Shown here in pieces: positions 11,301 to 21,461 of a DNA stretch of 38,896 nt; position 1 is the first letter of the stretch, and every line of letters begins with the position of its first letter. The stretch spans positions 1,496,091 through 1,534,986 of the forward strand of contig NC_049995.1 in NCBI RefSeq assembly GCF_000003815.2, read 5' to 3'. The notes beneath the pieces were generated by a model. It was given only the letters and a program-made list of their open reading frames with translations, ran no database searches and was not told the origin of the DNA. The DNA is from Branchiostoma floridae. Lineage: Eukaryota > Chordata > Leptocardii > Amphioxiformes > Branchiostomatidae. Made by a program: the position numbers and the translations under genes.

Positions 11301-14300
11301 CTTCGCTCAAGTCTTAATCTTTTTCATAACATATAACTTTATAGAGGTTCTTGGCGGGTTCCAAAAATGTATATTGCAGCAAAGGAAATCTAACTTTATC
11401 ATTTGTAAAAACAGCATCCTTCTCATGTTACTGAACACCAAAGCTGACACATTATGTGATTTCTGCCACCAGGTAATCAACTTAATTGAAATCCGAAAAG
11501 TTTTCTTTTGAGAAGCAAACTGCCCAGCTACGTGCATAATCTTGGTTTTTATTGTGATAACACAAAACATGATATTACATAGTTACATACATTTTGTATA
11601 ACAGGAAGAAAAGATAATGATTAAGTAGCTGATTTGAAGAAAGTAACAAATTGAAAGTGGGGCAACCTGAAATGTTGATGGCGCAACCTGGCTTTTGACT
11701 CCGGTTGCCACTTGGACAACCTGACTGAACAAAGTATTTTGGGCACTGAATGTGATGACAGTTTATGTACATTATGTCAACTTATAATAATGCTAGGTCC
11801 CGAATTGGCTGCCATTTTCACTGTGACCTTGTGAATGGAAATTACCTGGTAAGTTTGATTATCTGGTTGCAAGAATCAAGAACTGGAAGTATGAACTGGA
11901 TGGTTCTTATTTTGTTCCCTAATATCAGCCACTGGGTACCAACATATGCCACCATAGACCCAACCCTCATGCTCGAGGATGGGACTAGGGAAAAGGTAAC
12001 GGTACATGGGACTTTAGCTATCATTTATGAATATTCATTGAATGATATTTACAAATGGTTGATTACTACTGGTGACACATGCACATTAATGGAATCTTGA
12101 CATGGATAATGCAAATTAAGACCTAATTTCAATGCAATAATCAATGCAAAAATTGAATATCTTAATTTCATACTTATGATGCATGTGCATGTAGGTTCAG
12201 TAAATGTTGATATCATACTTAGATTTGGACATTATGAGGATTAGTAAAAAGGAAATGTTTGATAGCTTTCAAGAAGAGGCAATTACAAATTCATGCATAA
12301 TCATGACTGCTGGCAAGACATCAAATTTTCAATCTGAATTTTGAAATCTACAACACACTAACTTTCCCTCCCACTCAGACGGAGGCTTTGGACAGTTGTT
12401 GTTGTAACGTATTACAAAGTAAACACTAGTTGTTGTCTGCTTTACAATGAGTATGACATGAAGTGTGAACATCCTGTACCTTCTGTTGCCTCTTCTACAA
12501 CTGGACTGTCTACGACCACCTGGTCTGGATCTCCAACATGTTTATCTGCAAACATGCAAATTAAACATACATATACATTCATTTGGTTTATCAAAATCAA
12601 AACTCACTGCAGCCAAAAAGGCTGAATGGCGAGGTTTACACAAGGGGTGAAATAGTCAGGTAAAAGCAATCAACTACTAGTATATACACATGATAAAATT
12701 CTCTTAAAATGTTACAAAAAGTTACAAATTTTAAAAAGACAAATACGAGCTACAGGTAGTTAAGAGCTGTTAACACAGCTGTAAATGAGTCAGTTTCACA
12801 CAGTAGAGCACATTCATGAAGTAGATGATTTTGTATTGTACAACTTCAGAGCTCTAGGCATACTAGTAAATGACGTCTCTTTGTTCGACTACGTGAAGTC
12901 ATAATTGGTCTGTGACAGAGGAGATCATAGCAACTGTGTGATTTGCTGAAGAAACTGTTCAAGAAACACATCAAACACAAGAACATGATCCTATTCCATG
13001 TAGTATCTAGCATTAGGCCACATTGCTTATTCAATTTCATCTGTATTCCTTTCTATCCATATTCCATAAAAAAGAGTTCCATAAAATAAATTCAGGGACA
13101 ATCTTAGGTCCTACCTTCGACTAATAATGTATTCTCCTTGATTGCATTTGCATAAATTATATTAGTTGATGAATTCTTCACCCAAAGAAAAGATGTACTC
13201 AAAAGCGACATAGATCTTAACAAAGAAGGCTATTCTAGCATTGCCTCATCAATCAGCCAAATAAGGTCCTGATTTGATTTGATTAACAATATACACCTTA
13301 TATATCTACCTATGTACGTATGGATGACATTGGATGTTTTTGGTTGGGCAGCATAAACCTAAATGGATTCTACTGATATTTAGTAAGTGGGTAGGTCTTT
13401 GGATATTGGACAGAGTAACAAGTTCGCGGAGACAAGTGCAGAGGACCGTGCAACCTGGAGACTTCTAACGGAGAGGAGCTTAAGCAGTAGGCATGGTAGG
13501 TCTTAAGAAGACCTTGAAATGACTGAATTTTTGCCTCCCTAGCAACTTCTTACAATACTGCAGCAGAACTTCTGGTCATGATATCTCAAGTTCTGAACAT
13601 GCTATGATCATGATTTTTAAATAGATGGATCTTGGGGCAGAGAGTAAGCAGCTGGGGCCCCTGAGCACTTAAAAAAGTTAGTGAATAGAACTGCAGGAGC
13701 CGGTTTAGTTTCAGACTTTGAATGATGATAACTCAAGAATGGGTTGATGAATTGTCATGAGGTTTGGTATGTAGATTAAGCTGAAGTGATGTTTGATATA
13801 ATTTGATGCGATTTAGCAAATCAGAATTTACTTTGCATGATTAATGAGAAAATTTTATAAACTCACTCATGATGTGACTATCCCAACATGTGACATATGT
13901 AAATGAGAAGATCATACAATTGATACTAATTGATGGGAATTATGCAAACGATTGCCTAGTTTGCATAATTAATGACAAAATGCTATTATCAATAACTCAA
14001 TGGTAAATGATAGAAAATATCACACTTGCAGCATTTGGAATTTATGTGAAGATAAACATCATTGAATATTGATAATGAAATGATGTCCCATTTGTTTACT
14101 AAAAAAAGTGCTTTCATAGGATAAGGTTGTCTACTTCTGTTGGAGTGGAGGAAATGATCAACTATCATACAATGACAAAAAATGAATTGTATAATCTACA
14201 CCTTTGTATGGAAATGGGGACCTTATTTGCATAATGGCATAGCACATCAGTTGTAATGGTTAAAATCATTTGGCAAAGGTATGGTGTGATGGAACTCTAG

Positions 14301-15239
14301 TTGATTATTCTTATAATTATTATTTGCTCATATAGTTGCATCAATCATCACTTATGCTATCTAATATTATAATGATGACTTTAGTTTGATACATATGCTT
14401 TGGCTGCTCTGTGCTCAACTACTTCTGGTATGCTGGCATTCAGTTTTGGGGTGTCCAAAGGATGTCATCCATATAAAAGCACATGAGTGTGGCCTTATAC
14501 ATACATCAAGGTCTGTACTTGCATACTGAATTCCAGAAATTTCTGTAAAAATTAAATCTAATCCACTTAATCTTGGACATTCGGTGCATGTCAATATAGC
14601 TCCTAGAAACACCATCTGTATGAGAACCTACTCTCCGTTGGTTTGAGCCCTTGGTTCTTGTCCGGCTGAGACTCCGCACCTGTGCCCCCAGGAGAGTCCA
14701 GTCCCGTGACATCCTCCATCACAGCAGGGTGGTCCAGCACCACCACCCCTGGGGACTGACCCCTGGCCACTGTCTCCATACTGGTGAGGGGGTGGGGGGC
14801 ACCATCACTAGTGTATCTGCAACTGGTAGATGACATAGAAATTACTAACTTGTGTTTATTACCTCCGTGAAAATTATTTCCATCATTTACCACTATGGAA
14901 GTACAATTACCAAACATCATGAAAATTTGTTGTTCCTTTCTTGAGTTATCCTCTTCAGAAGTTTTTGACCAAAATGCCCCTGCTATCTCAAAACTAGCTG
15001 CTTGTGGGCCCAAACTTATGCCACTTCTTCCTGAGCACAAGAGGTATTTAACACCCAAAACTCGTGACCATAGCTTGTTCAGAACACGAGATAGCAAAAC
15101 CAGAAGTACCGAGAGAAGCAGCTAAGGGGCCCAAAATCTAATCATTTCCGGCTTACATCACATCATGACACCCTCCGAACACACCAACTTGAAGTATGAA
15201 GTATGAAACCTATCCACTCAGCCATTCTTGAGCTATCTT

Positions 15240-15283
<44 letters not shown>

Positions 15284-18200
15284 ACACACAGGAGGGTCTG
15301 CATGGGGGGGTCTTGGTAACGCTTAACGGTGAATTCAGGAGGCCCGGTAACGCTTAACGGTAAATTCAGGAGGCCCGGTAACGCTTAACGGTAAATTCAG
15401 AATGAGTTACAAAGCATTTAAAGTAACATTGACGTGCATTCCTATTCATACAACGCTAGAGTGGTTATATCAATGGGTGAAAATACATTGTGAGAAACAA
15501 AAGGTGCCCAGAACCCGGAGGAATGACAGGGACAATGTCCATGACATCTGTGAATTGACGGAGGCAGAGTTCCTGGCCCGCCACAGAGACGGCGGAAGCA
15601 AATTTCTTATGGGGGGATTGAACTATTGTTTCAGCACATAGATCGCCAAATGTGCGACGCATGCCAGGGGGGTTCGGGACATGCTCCCCGGAAAATCAAG
15701 ACCCTCTTAAATGCTATTTCCTGCATTTTCGGCAAATTTTGCCGACCGACTAAGCTAGGTTGATTTTGACATTTTCATCAAATTACACAATGTATGGTTA
15801 TAGCTTTGACCTCCACCCCCAGAGCCCCGACATATTTTTACTATTTCGAGCTCGGAAGGCATGAGACGTTGCAATATGTCTGGGAAAATTTTAAAATCTG
15901 GACCGTCTGAAACGCCATTTACTGCATTTTGAAGGACAGATTTTGCCGTAAGACGAAGCTAAATTAAATGACATTCTATTAGAGAGAAAAGTTTTTTTGT
16001 GCGAAAACCCACACCTCTAAGATATTTTCGCCACATCGTCGTGAGCGCCAAAGGCGCAAGCCGTCGCAAGGGAAGTCCGGAGAAACCTCATTTTCTGCAT
16101 TCTAGGAGAACTTTTCGCCCCAAACTAAGCTATGTTTGACACTAAAATCTGTATGAGTGATAAAGTTTTGAGGGCGACGCTTCCGCAACATATTTTACCA
16201 TGTTAAGAGCCGAAGGCCGGGAGGCTCAGAGAAATTTTGAAATCTGGACCTTTGAAAGGTCTTGAAACGCATTTTCAGGGGTTCTATCTGGCATTTGACT
16301 TCGTGTGTATAGTATAACGGGTTACGAAGAATTTCTTGGTAACGCTTAACGGTGAATTCAGGCTAACAAATAACGATTAACGTTGAATCAAAACGACCAA
16401 TAACGCTTCACGAAGAATATACCGATAACGATTAACGTTGAATTAGAGCGGGTCGGTAACGCTTAACGGTGAATTAAAATGGCTCGTAACACTTAACGGA
16501 AAAAGGCATGCAGACCCTCACACAGTCACACACACACACACACAAAATATAACCTCCATGAATATTTGGTGGAGGTAATAAGAGCTGTGATCCTTACTAT
16601 CTTGACAAAGGGATAGCCGGAGACACCCTAGGCCTTGAGCTCACCTTACCTCCCCCCAGGCCAAATACCAGTCCCTGAAAATAGCATCTACTTACTTCTC
16701 ATGTCAAGCTCAAATCAGATCAAGATGTTGAAGCTCCCACTTTGACAGACAAGTGGCTACAGGCTATTTTCATCTTCAGAATCTGCTGGAAATTTTAAGT
16801 CTGTTTTATGGCTGACAATATCTGCAAAATGTATGCTTCATTTTTTTTTCCTCTTTCAAGTTTCTGGCCTTTAGTCAATTAGCAGGCCCTAAAAGTGGAC
16901 AAACTTTAGAAAACTTCTTTCCATCTCAAAAAGGTATGTGACCTCCTCTGTGTAACAAAAACTCTGCTGTCATGGCTGATTGGCCCCTCCCGGCGCAGCA
17001 ACGTTGGTGAATGTATAAAGTGGTCCATTCTCTGCATGGTTGTTCATTCTTTTTAGATACTCAAAGTATGACATAACAAGCCGGCAGGGGGCCCAAACCT
17101 ATACCATTTACTCTCGGCCCAAAGAGCTACCTATCAGTCAAAAACCGTGACCACAGGGTGTCCAGAACTTGATATATCAAGCCCAGAAGTTCCACTGCAG
17201 TACAGTAACAAGCTGCTAGGGGCCCAAAATCTTATCGTTTCTGGGTCTCATCAAAACCAACCCACATACCAAATATCAATACAATCCATAAATGCGTTCT
17301 AGAGCTATGCTGGTCTTCTACACACAAACACAGATACAAGCAAGCACGGTAAAAAATTAACCTTCTTGACAAAGATAATGATACAAATATGGCAGTACGG
17401 TGAAGTAAATGTCAATATCAAACCAGTTGCCTTATCCAGAATGTTTCCAGGGTTAATGCTGTTATATTGTAAAACATTAGTGTCCACACATTAACAAACA
17501 GATGCTCTGCCAGATGAGGTAATTATGATACATATAGTATATATATGTATGTAATAAATAATTGATTTAAAGGCTGATCTTTAATGGAAAGAACTGACCT
17601 GTAATAAACAACATGTAACAGTTCATTGTGCACAGAAAACCACCAGAGGATTATCTGACAGTGCTTTTGAACATGAGCTCAGACTTGTTTTGCTTTCATT
17701 CAGTTGTTGATACTAAACTTGCCAGAGCCAAGATCCAACAGAATCCTAAGGATTAGGAGCAGTCTTCAGTCACATGTGGAAACCTGTTGCTAAAGTAATA
17801 CAGTGACTCCAACTTTTGGATATAATTGGATGAAATAAATGCTGTAACTTTTTTTTACTGAATACAGAATTGCAGTCAAACCTGTATTAGCGGCCACCTT
17901 TGCATATATAGCGACCACCTGGCCATTGCGGCCACTTTTTGTTGGTCCCTTGGATTTTCCCCATTGACATAAGCATTAAGAAATAGTCTATAGCGGCCAT
18001 GGCCATACGATTTCCGGCCCCGTAGATACAGAAACACTGCATAATGCGGCCATCCAGCAGCCGTTTGTCACCCTGCGCCGAGTTTGAAATCATAGTTTGC
18101 GAGGATTTGGAGTTCCAAACAGGGTTATTTTGGCAGTAGTAGAAAGTACGTGTGCCTTGAACTTAGAGCGCAAGTCTTTGTCGGCAAATGTACTTCAAAA

Positions 18201-20242
18201 TCTGTTCATAAAGACTTAATACTTGACATCTATGCCTCAAAATCTGAGTTGTGCTTGTTTTATCTGGGTGAGACCAAGAACTTATTGATCACCCCTCGTA
18301 CATACAAATGTACAACAAAGTTAATTCAATACAAAGATTATCAAAATCTGGAACAGTGAGTTCTGCTCAAAATGTTAATTTAAAACTTCCTAGCCTTGAA
18401 TAGTGTAGGCATGTGTGAAAATTAAAAAAAAGGTCCTGATAGATACTGTCTGAATACTGGTCAGTCACCCACCAATCAAGTCTCTTGGTTCTCTCTCTCT
18501 GTGTGCACAGTACAACTCAAGAAGCAATTGATAAATGTTTACGAAAGTGGGTAGATGCATACAAAATGAAGGACACGTTTGATTATGAGCCTATATAATT
18601 GTTCTTTCACATCTTTGACTTTGGAACTGACTTTGGTATTCTAGATCTGCTACTGTCACATATGTATCTGTTTTCCAATATTCTTTTTAACTTACAGCAT
18701 ATATTTAGTAATACTCCTTTTGCAGATTTCTAAATCTATGATTTTACAGTATGGTTGAAACCATTCTTTTAAAGGCAATCAAAATTGATGCACTCCATTT
18801 TGAAAATTGACCCACTTGTGGAAGTCACCCAATATATATAATTGAATCAACATGTACTGAACACAATGTACACCGACCTGGGGAGTCCCGTCCACTTCTC
18901 TGGCTTGCACTCAATACTGTATGATTGACACAAACATCATGATTAGAGAATAATACCATCATTTGAATATGCCAATTAAATACATTATCTAACATTCACT
19001 TGCTTCGGTTTTCAAAGCTGAACTATAGTAAAAACGATACCAACTTCTTCTATGAGTACGAATTTATAGATACTGTGGTTAACATTTAACTAATGTGCTT
19101 CACACAGGCAACAATTTTGCTAACACATTTTATGAAGATTACTGTAAAATTATGTAAATTTACTTTTACGGTAGGAGAGAAAATGATTTCTTTTTGTAAA
19201 ATGTAGTGTGTTAAATTCAATATTGTAGCACAACTCTGTAGCACAGTGGGTCCGTCATACATTAGAAATACATAATCATGACATTGCCATGAATAGTAGT
19301 GGGGTTTCTTGACATAACTTCACATCATTGCCCAAGAGCAAGTAGGACTTAAAAACAACTGCACACTTGAGTACTAGTTGCCAATTCAAAAGACAAACTT
19401 CTGATGAGGCTAGAGATTACCACAGTCCCAATAACAGCATGGCAACCACCAAGCCTGGTAACTAAATGACATATACTGTATGTCCTGTATCTCCAATGCA
19501 GGTAGACACTAGGCAGATGAAGCACATTTTGAGACCCAGCCTTTTACATCAAAATTATTCTACAAGGAAACATTTGCAATGTATGCAGCGAATGGGATTG
19601 CCTTGGTTAGCATTGTCTGCCAGCATCAATGTCATTTACTGAGGTAACCTTTCAAATTGATATTGCTACCCTAACAGTATTTTCAGAATGTACAAAAGAA
19701 ATAAACCTAATCATAATGTACGAAAGAATACACCTTATTCGACGGTTATGCAATGGCAAGAAAAACGTTAGCAAGGATATACATTATTGCATATACGAAG
19801 GAATTTCAGACATCTTATGAACATATGCCATAATACGATCTTATGTGAATGTGAAAGTTTGCAGTTTTTGAAGGATTTTGCCCCACAAACTTGATGGTTG
19901 TAGTCTGGTGACTTACAGAGGTTGGGAGAAGTTAAGGCAAGTTTCCCAGTTGGATCCAGCAGGGTTTTCATTCAGAATGCTCTCCTCTCTCATCAGCTGG
20001 TTTGCATTAGGCAGTGGGTGAGTCCTCCTTCTAGGAAAGTTTGTAGTGGAGAAGGACTCCCAGCACTGCACAGCATACTCTGCTTGGGGGGAGCCCCAGT
20101 GCATGGAATAGGCATGGAATCCTGTCCGTCCCCCTGAAATAGGGGGGGCATTTCCCTGCCATGGTGACATCCCGCTCCAGTGGAACATGGTGGCAGACCT
20201 GACCCGGGCCACCTGCTCGGACAGGGAGACTTCCCTCTGCAT
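8093..20242 (-). CDS. Six-exon gene: nuclear-looking protein with acidic tract and Arg/Glu/Lys-rich repeats
   Basis: This gene was assembled by hand from six minus-strand exons: 20242-19917, 14816-14680 (or 14632), 12545-12480, 11243-11024, 9594-9412 and 8315-8093. Each has AG/GT borders and every junction keeps the reading frame. The product is about 384 residues (400 with the longer exon 2). The first 108 residues are rich in Ser, Trp, Pro and Asn, with no domain I know. The middle is acidic, then His/Gln/Asn-rich with an exact 11-residue duplication (HPGTENRQQGL twice). The C-terminal part has six consecutive Asp, then a highly charged region with NPIYR and DPNFR spaced among RER/KEKE/RKRRR runs. 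Such repeated [N/D]P-x-[Y/F]R basic units recall STPR-like repeats of putative DNA-binding proteins, but this is only a resemblance. The charge suggests nuclear localisation. Function unknown; the gene model is supported by phase matching, not by homology. Confidence 0.7.
8591..8820. mobile_element. ~230-bp foldback MITE in intron 5
   Basis: The left arm from 8591 (CATTCTTGAAAT ... GTTGAACTGTAATTTCC ... ACACAAAACTTGGACTCA) is inverted at about 8770-8820. An inner pair AATCCACTGCT / AGCAGTGGATT (about 8688 and 8740) continues the stem. The whole segment can fold as one long hairpin. No coding capacity. Confidence 0.75.
9412..9594 (-). CDS. Six-exon gene, exon 5: acidic Asp tract then basic repeat
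   Basis: The acceptor is CTTATTTCCAG| and the donor TTACAG|GTCAGT is near consensus. It enters with one base and leaves with two, matching both neighbours. It encodes SPASMLHQLYIAVPHSSDPM, a run of six Asp, IVVVKPAGSL, then KRERDKLKKRELRANPIY. The abrupt change from acidic to basic falls inside this exon. Confidence 0.8.
9643..9949. mobile_element. ~307-bp MITE with CAGGGCTCGAAAT inverted ends
   Basis: It begins CAGGGCTCGAAAT at 9643 and ends ATTTCGAGCCCTG at 9949, a perfect 13-base inverted repeat of hAT-like appearance (CAGGG start). Flanking 8-base target duplications are not recognisable, so the superfamily is uncertain. It lies in intron 4, close to the exon 5 acceptor, and includes tandem 'gggtgcac' words. 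Confidence 0.7.
10270..10480 (+). mobile_element. Penelope-like retroelement 3'-end fragment
   Basis: This stretch aligns by eye with the 3' part of the better copy at 20870-21300: both carry 'ccctcaacagagacggnggccgata', 'agcttgttgg' and 'ttttntgtgtac'. The coding trace (PSLNRDGGRY) is the end of a GIY-YIG endonuclease domain, interrupted by stops. It is a dead fragment inside intron 4 of the minus-strand gene. Confidence 0.65.
10566..10975. mobile_element. hAT-type MITE with perfect 8-bp target duplication
   Basis: The terminal inverted repeats are TAGAGATGGGTAC at 10566 and GTACCCATCCCTA ending 10975, one mismatch in 13. They are flanked by identical ATGTAGAC copies at 10558-10565 and 10976-10983. 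An 8-base duplication with TAG-type ends is characteristic of hAT elements. Internally there are further GGTACCGG/CCGGTCC inverted motifs and no transposase. Confidence 0.88.
11024..11243 (-). CDS. Six-exon gene, exon 4: His/Gln/Asn-rich with duplication
   Basis: The acceptor is TTTGACACAG|TTGTG; the donor is ACACA|GTATGT. It enters with two bases and leaves with two, fitting exons 3 and 5. An alternative donor at 11134 (CACAG|GTCAAA) would break the frame with exon 5, so it was not chosen. It encodes VTTSAIVEVQALSEQMPDSN, a HHNNHRRKQQN stretch and two exact copies of an 11-residue unit (33-bp direct repeat at about 11045-11112). The exactness suggests a recent duplication, or possibly an assembly or allelic difference. 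Confidence 0.72.
12480..12545 (-). CDS. Six-exon gene, exon 3 (66 bp, acidic)
   Basis: The acceptor is CATGTTTGCAG|AT; the donor is CAGAAG|GTACAG. It enters needing one base from exon 2 and leaves one. It encodes KHVGDPDQVVVDSPVVEEAT, an acidic segment. It is too short to appear as an open frame and was found because exon 4 requires a one-base donor phase upstream. Confidence 0.65.
12660..14400. other. Intron 2 of the minus-strand gene; AT-rich repeats
   Basis: No exon is evident between exons 3 and 2. An inverted copy of repeat family A runs roughly from 13450 to 13700, recognised by 'aagttctgaacatgctatgatcatg' and 'gggcccctgagc'. It is followed by text with repeated 'gcataattaatga' words typical of the other repeats in this window. 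The rest shows nothing I can name. Confidence 0.45.
14632..14816 (-). CDS. Six-exon gene, exon 2 (alternative donors)
   Basis: The acceptor is CCAGTTGCAG|ATACACTAG, whose first base completes a Leu codon from exon 1. It encodes YTSDGAPHPLTSMETVARGQ, then SPGVVVLDHPAVMEDVTGLD. Two donors keep the frame with exon 3: CACAG|GTGCGG after 14680 (137-bp exon) and GGAGA|GTAGGT after 14632 (185-bp exon). The first fits the exon-side consensus better; the longer form adds 16 residues. Transcript data would decide. Confidence 0.65.
15241..15291. repeat. (CA)n microsatellite
   Basis: About 25 near-perfect CA dinucleotides with one TA interruption. The same repeat resumes at 16520 after the nested transposon. 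Confidence 0.9.
15292..16519. mobile_element. Non-autonomous DNA transposon with TAACGCTTAACGGT subterminal repeats
   Basis: Terminal inverted repeats GAGGGTCTGCATG (15292) and CATGCAGACCCTC (ends near 16519) are perfect over 13 bases. ACACAG flanks both sides, suggesting a 6-base target duplication. Just inside each end lie clusters of TAACGCTTAACGGTGAATTC: three on the left at about 15300-15400, and at least five, some as TAACGATTAACGTTGAAT, on the right at about 16335-16500. These are likely transposase-binding sites. The interior (about 15700-16290) is a degenerate tandem of roughly 180-200 bp units. No transposase is encoded. A shorter relative lies at 33450-34000. Confidence 0.8.
17040..17335 (+). 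repeat. Dispersed repeat family A copy
   Basis: Recognised by 'caagccggcagggggcccaaac', 'aaaaccgtgaccacagggtgtccagaac' and 'caagctgctaggggcccaaaatctta'. It lies in intron 1 of the minus-strand gene. Confidence 0.55.
17873..18070. mobile_element. Pogo/Tigger-like left-end fragment
   Basis: CAGTCAAACCTGTATTAGCG at 17873 and the following 'gcggccacttttt', 'cccttggatt' and 'cagaaacactgc' text match the left half of the element at 21462-22315. No right end was found, so it is truncated. Confidence 0.65.
18071..19910. other. Intron 1 of the minus-strand gene; nothing recognised
   Basis: AT-rich sequence with scattered short frames on both strands but no domain, splice-framed exon, RNA gene or repeat family that I can support. 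Confidence 0.4.
19917..20242 (-). CDS. Six-exon gene, exon 1 with start codon
   Basis: The start at 20242 (GCGATGC, G at -3) follows an in-frame stop three codons upstream and lies about 50 bp downstream of a TATA box. The donor is CCTCT|GTAAGT, an ideal intron side. The 108 encoded residues begin MQREVSLSEQVARV and include SGMSPWQGNAPPISGGRTGF and NFPRRRTHPLPNANQ; no domain is recognised. The exon is GC-richer than the surrounding intron. A second open frame on the same strand, 20031-20339, overlaps it but has no fitting donor. Confidence 0.68.
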
Positions 20243-20290
20243 CGCGTGTCAGCTCTGCCTCACAACACCAGAAGGCTGGCATGGACACAG

Positions 20291-20298
20291 TATTTATA
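20291..20298 (-). promoter_or_regulatory. TATA box of the six-exon gene
   Basis: TATAAATA on the minus strand lies 49-56 bases upstream of the start codon at 20242, which puts the expected transcription start about 20-25 bases before the ATG. The leader would be short. Assignment rests on position and consensus only. Confidence 0.55.
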
Positions 20299-20869
20299 CT
20301 TGCAGGCATTATCACTGCCTCCATCAGGACTGGGCTCACATTCCCCGATCAATCAGGGCACCAGGACTCAACCACTGCCAACTCTTGCCAACTCTACAGA
20401 TCACATTTCTTGACCATTTCTCTTGACTTTTGGACATTGATGACCTTCTGACTCATTCTGAGGGGAGGGGATTGAAGCCATGATTGGACACATGCGTGTC
20501 TTCCTGCTCAGCCTTGTCCAATCAACACCAGCCTCCCAGTCCTCCTCACTGACTTCTCACCTGTGTCTAGTTAGCCAGGCTTGCAGAGTGGTCCCCCCCC
20601 CCTCTCAATGACAGTGATAGGACAATTAGTCATTGAAAATTGATTTCATACAATTATAGTTCTTTACTTGCAATAGGTGGCCCATTATTTCAATTTCTAT
20701 TGATTCATGCCATGTTGATGTGCAAATGTATGTTTGTTAAAGCAAACATCTAGTATATACTCAAGCTATTCCCAGTGCAATGCACACCTTGTACATGTAT
20801 ATTGTCAAATATTGCATGAGGTGTAAGAACTGAAACAATAGCAGAAACAGACAGAAACAATACATTCCT

Positions 20870-21300
20870 TGCCAAGGCCAAAACATCCGTGGCCCTTGTC
20901 AGGAATCCTACGTAGGTGAAACTAGCCGTGCTCTCAGAACCAAGTTTCTAGAGCATAGACGGCCCAGCTCAGTCAAAACATCGGAGGTGTCGCAACACAT
21001 ACATATAGAATCTCCGGGACACTCCGTGGATTTCGACAAGGTGAAGATACTTGATTCCGAACAGGATTACTTTCTCCGGTGAGTGAAAGAGGCTATCTAC
21101 ATCAGAGCCCATCAACCTTCCCTCAACAGAGACGGAGGCCGATACCGACTGCCAAGCACCTTTGACCCTTTACTGACGTCATACTTCCGTTCCGGAAGTG
21201 CGACTTAGGCTTTGGGTCATTACAACTTGAGAAGGATCAGAAGACTGATCGAAAGCTTGTTGGTAAGCGCTTTATTTTGTGTACGGATATAAAGTCTTAA
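20870..21300 (+). mobile_element. Penelope-like element fragment with GIY-YIG endonuclease domain
   Basis: Reading from 20870 in one frame gives a Cys-x-x-x-x-x-x-x-x-Cys, then SYVGETSRALRTKFLEHR, then a His-containing segment (QHIHIESPGHS) and later a KEAIYIRAHQPSLNRDGGRY block. This is the GIY-YIG endonuclease domain found at the C-terminus of Penelope-like retroelements, with Tyr, Arg and His of the motif visible. One in-frame TGA follows FLR, so the frame is broken. No reverse transcriptase lies upstream. The 3' flank matches the fragment at 10270-10480. Confidence 0.75.
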
Positions 21301-21461
21301 AAATTTATCATTAAGACAGAAACAATATATACAAATATCCTTACTCCAGGGATTCGAACCCGCAAGTAAGAAAGGAGTAGAAACAGAAAGAAACTGTGCA
21401 AATTAAGTGCCAGTTTGCATAATTTGCACTTGATTATGTACATCTCTTTCAAAGCTACCTA

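Larger units (their letters stand above)
14858..16580. mobile_element. Family A element with ATTACCTCC ends, carrying a nested insertion
   Basis: It opens with TTATTACCTCC at about 14857 and closes with GGAGGTAATAA at about 16581, so the ends are inverted repeats. The left part is the best preserved family A copy ('tgaccaaaatgcccctgc', 'gtgggcccaaac'). A (CA)n tract at 15241-15290 continues at 16520-16545 on the other side of the element at about 15292-16519, which shows insertion into the microsatellite. It sits in intron 1 just upstream of exon 2. Confidence 0.7.

Noticed and set aside
14603-15097. Minus-strand 164-codon frame as a single exon
   Set aside because: Only 14632-14816 looks coding; the rest is a family A repeat separated by a good acceptor at 14816.
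20031-20339. Alternative minus-strand frame overlapping exon 1 of the six-exon gene
   Set aside because: It overlaps the better frame, begins upstream of the TATA box and has no donor that keeps phase with exon 2.
21345-21375. B-box-like GGTTCGAATCC on the minus strand
   Set aside because: No A box or cloverleaf could be found at the right distance, so no tRNA gene was called.
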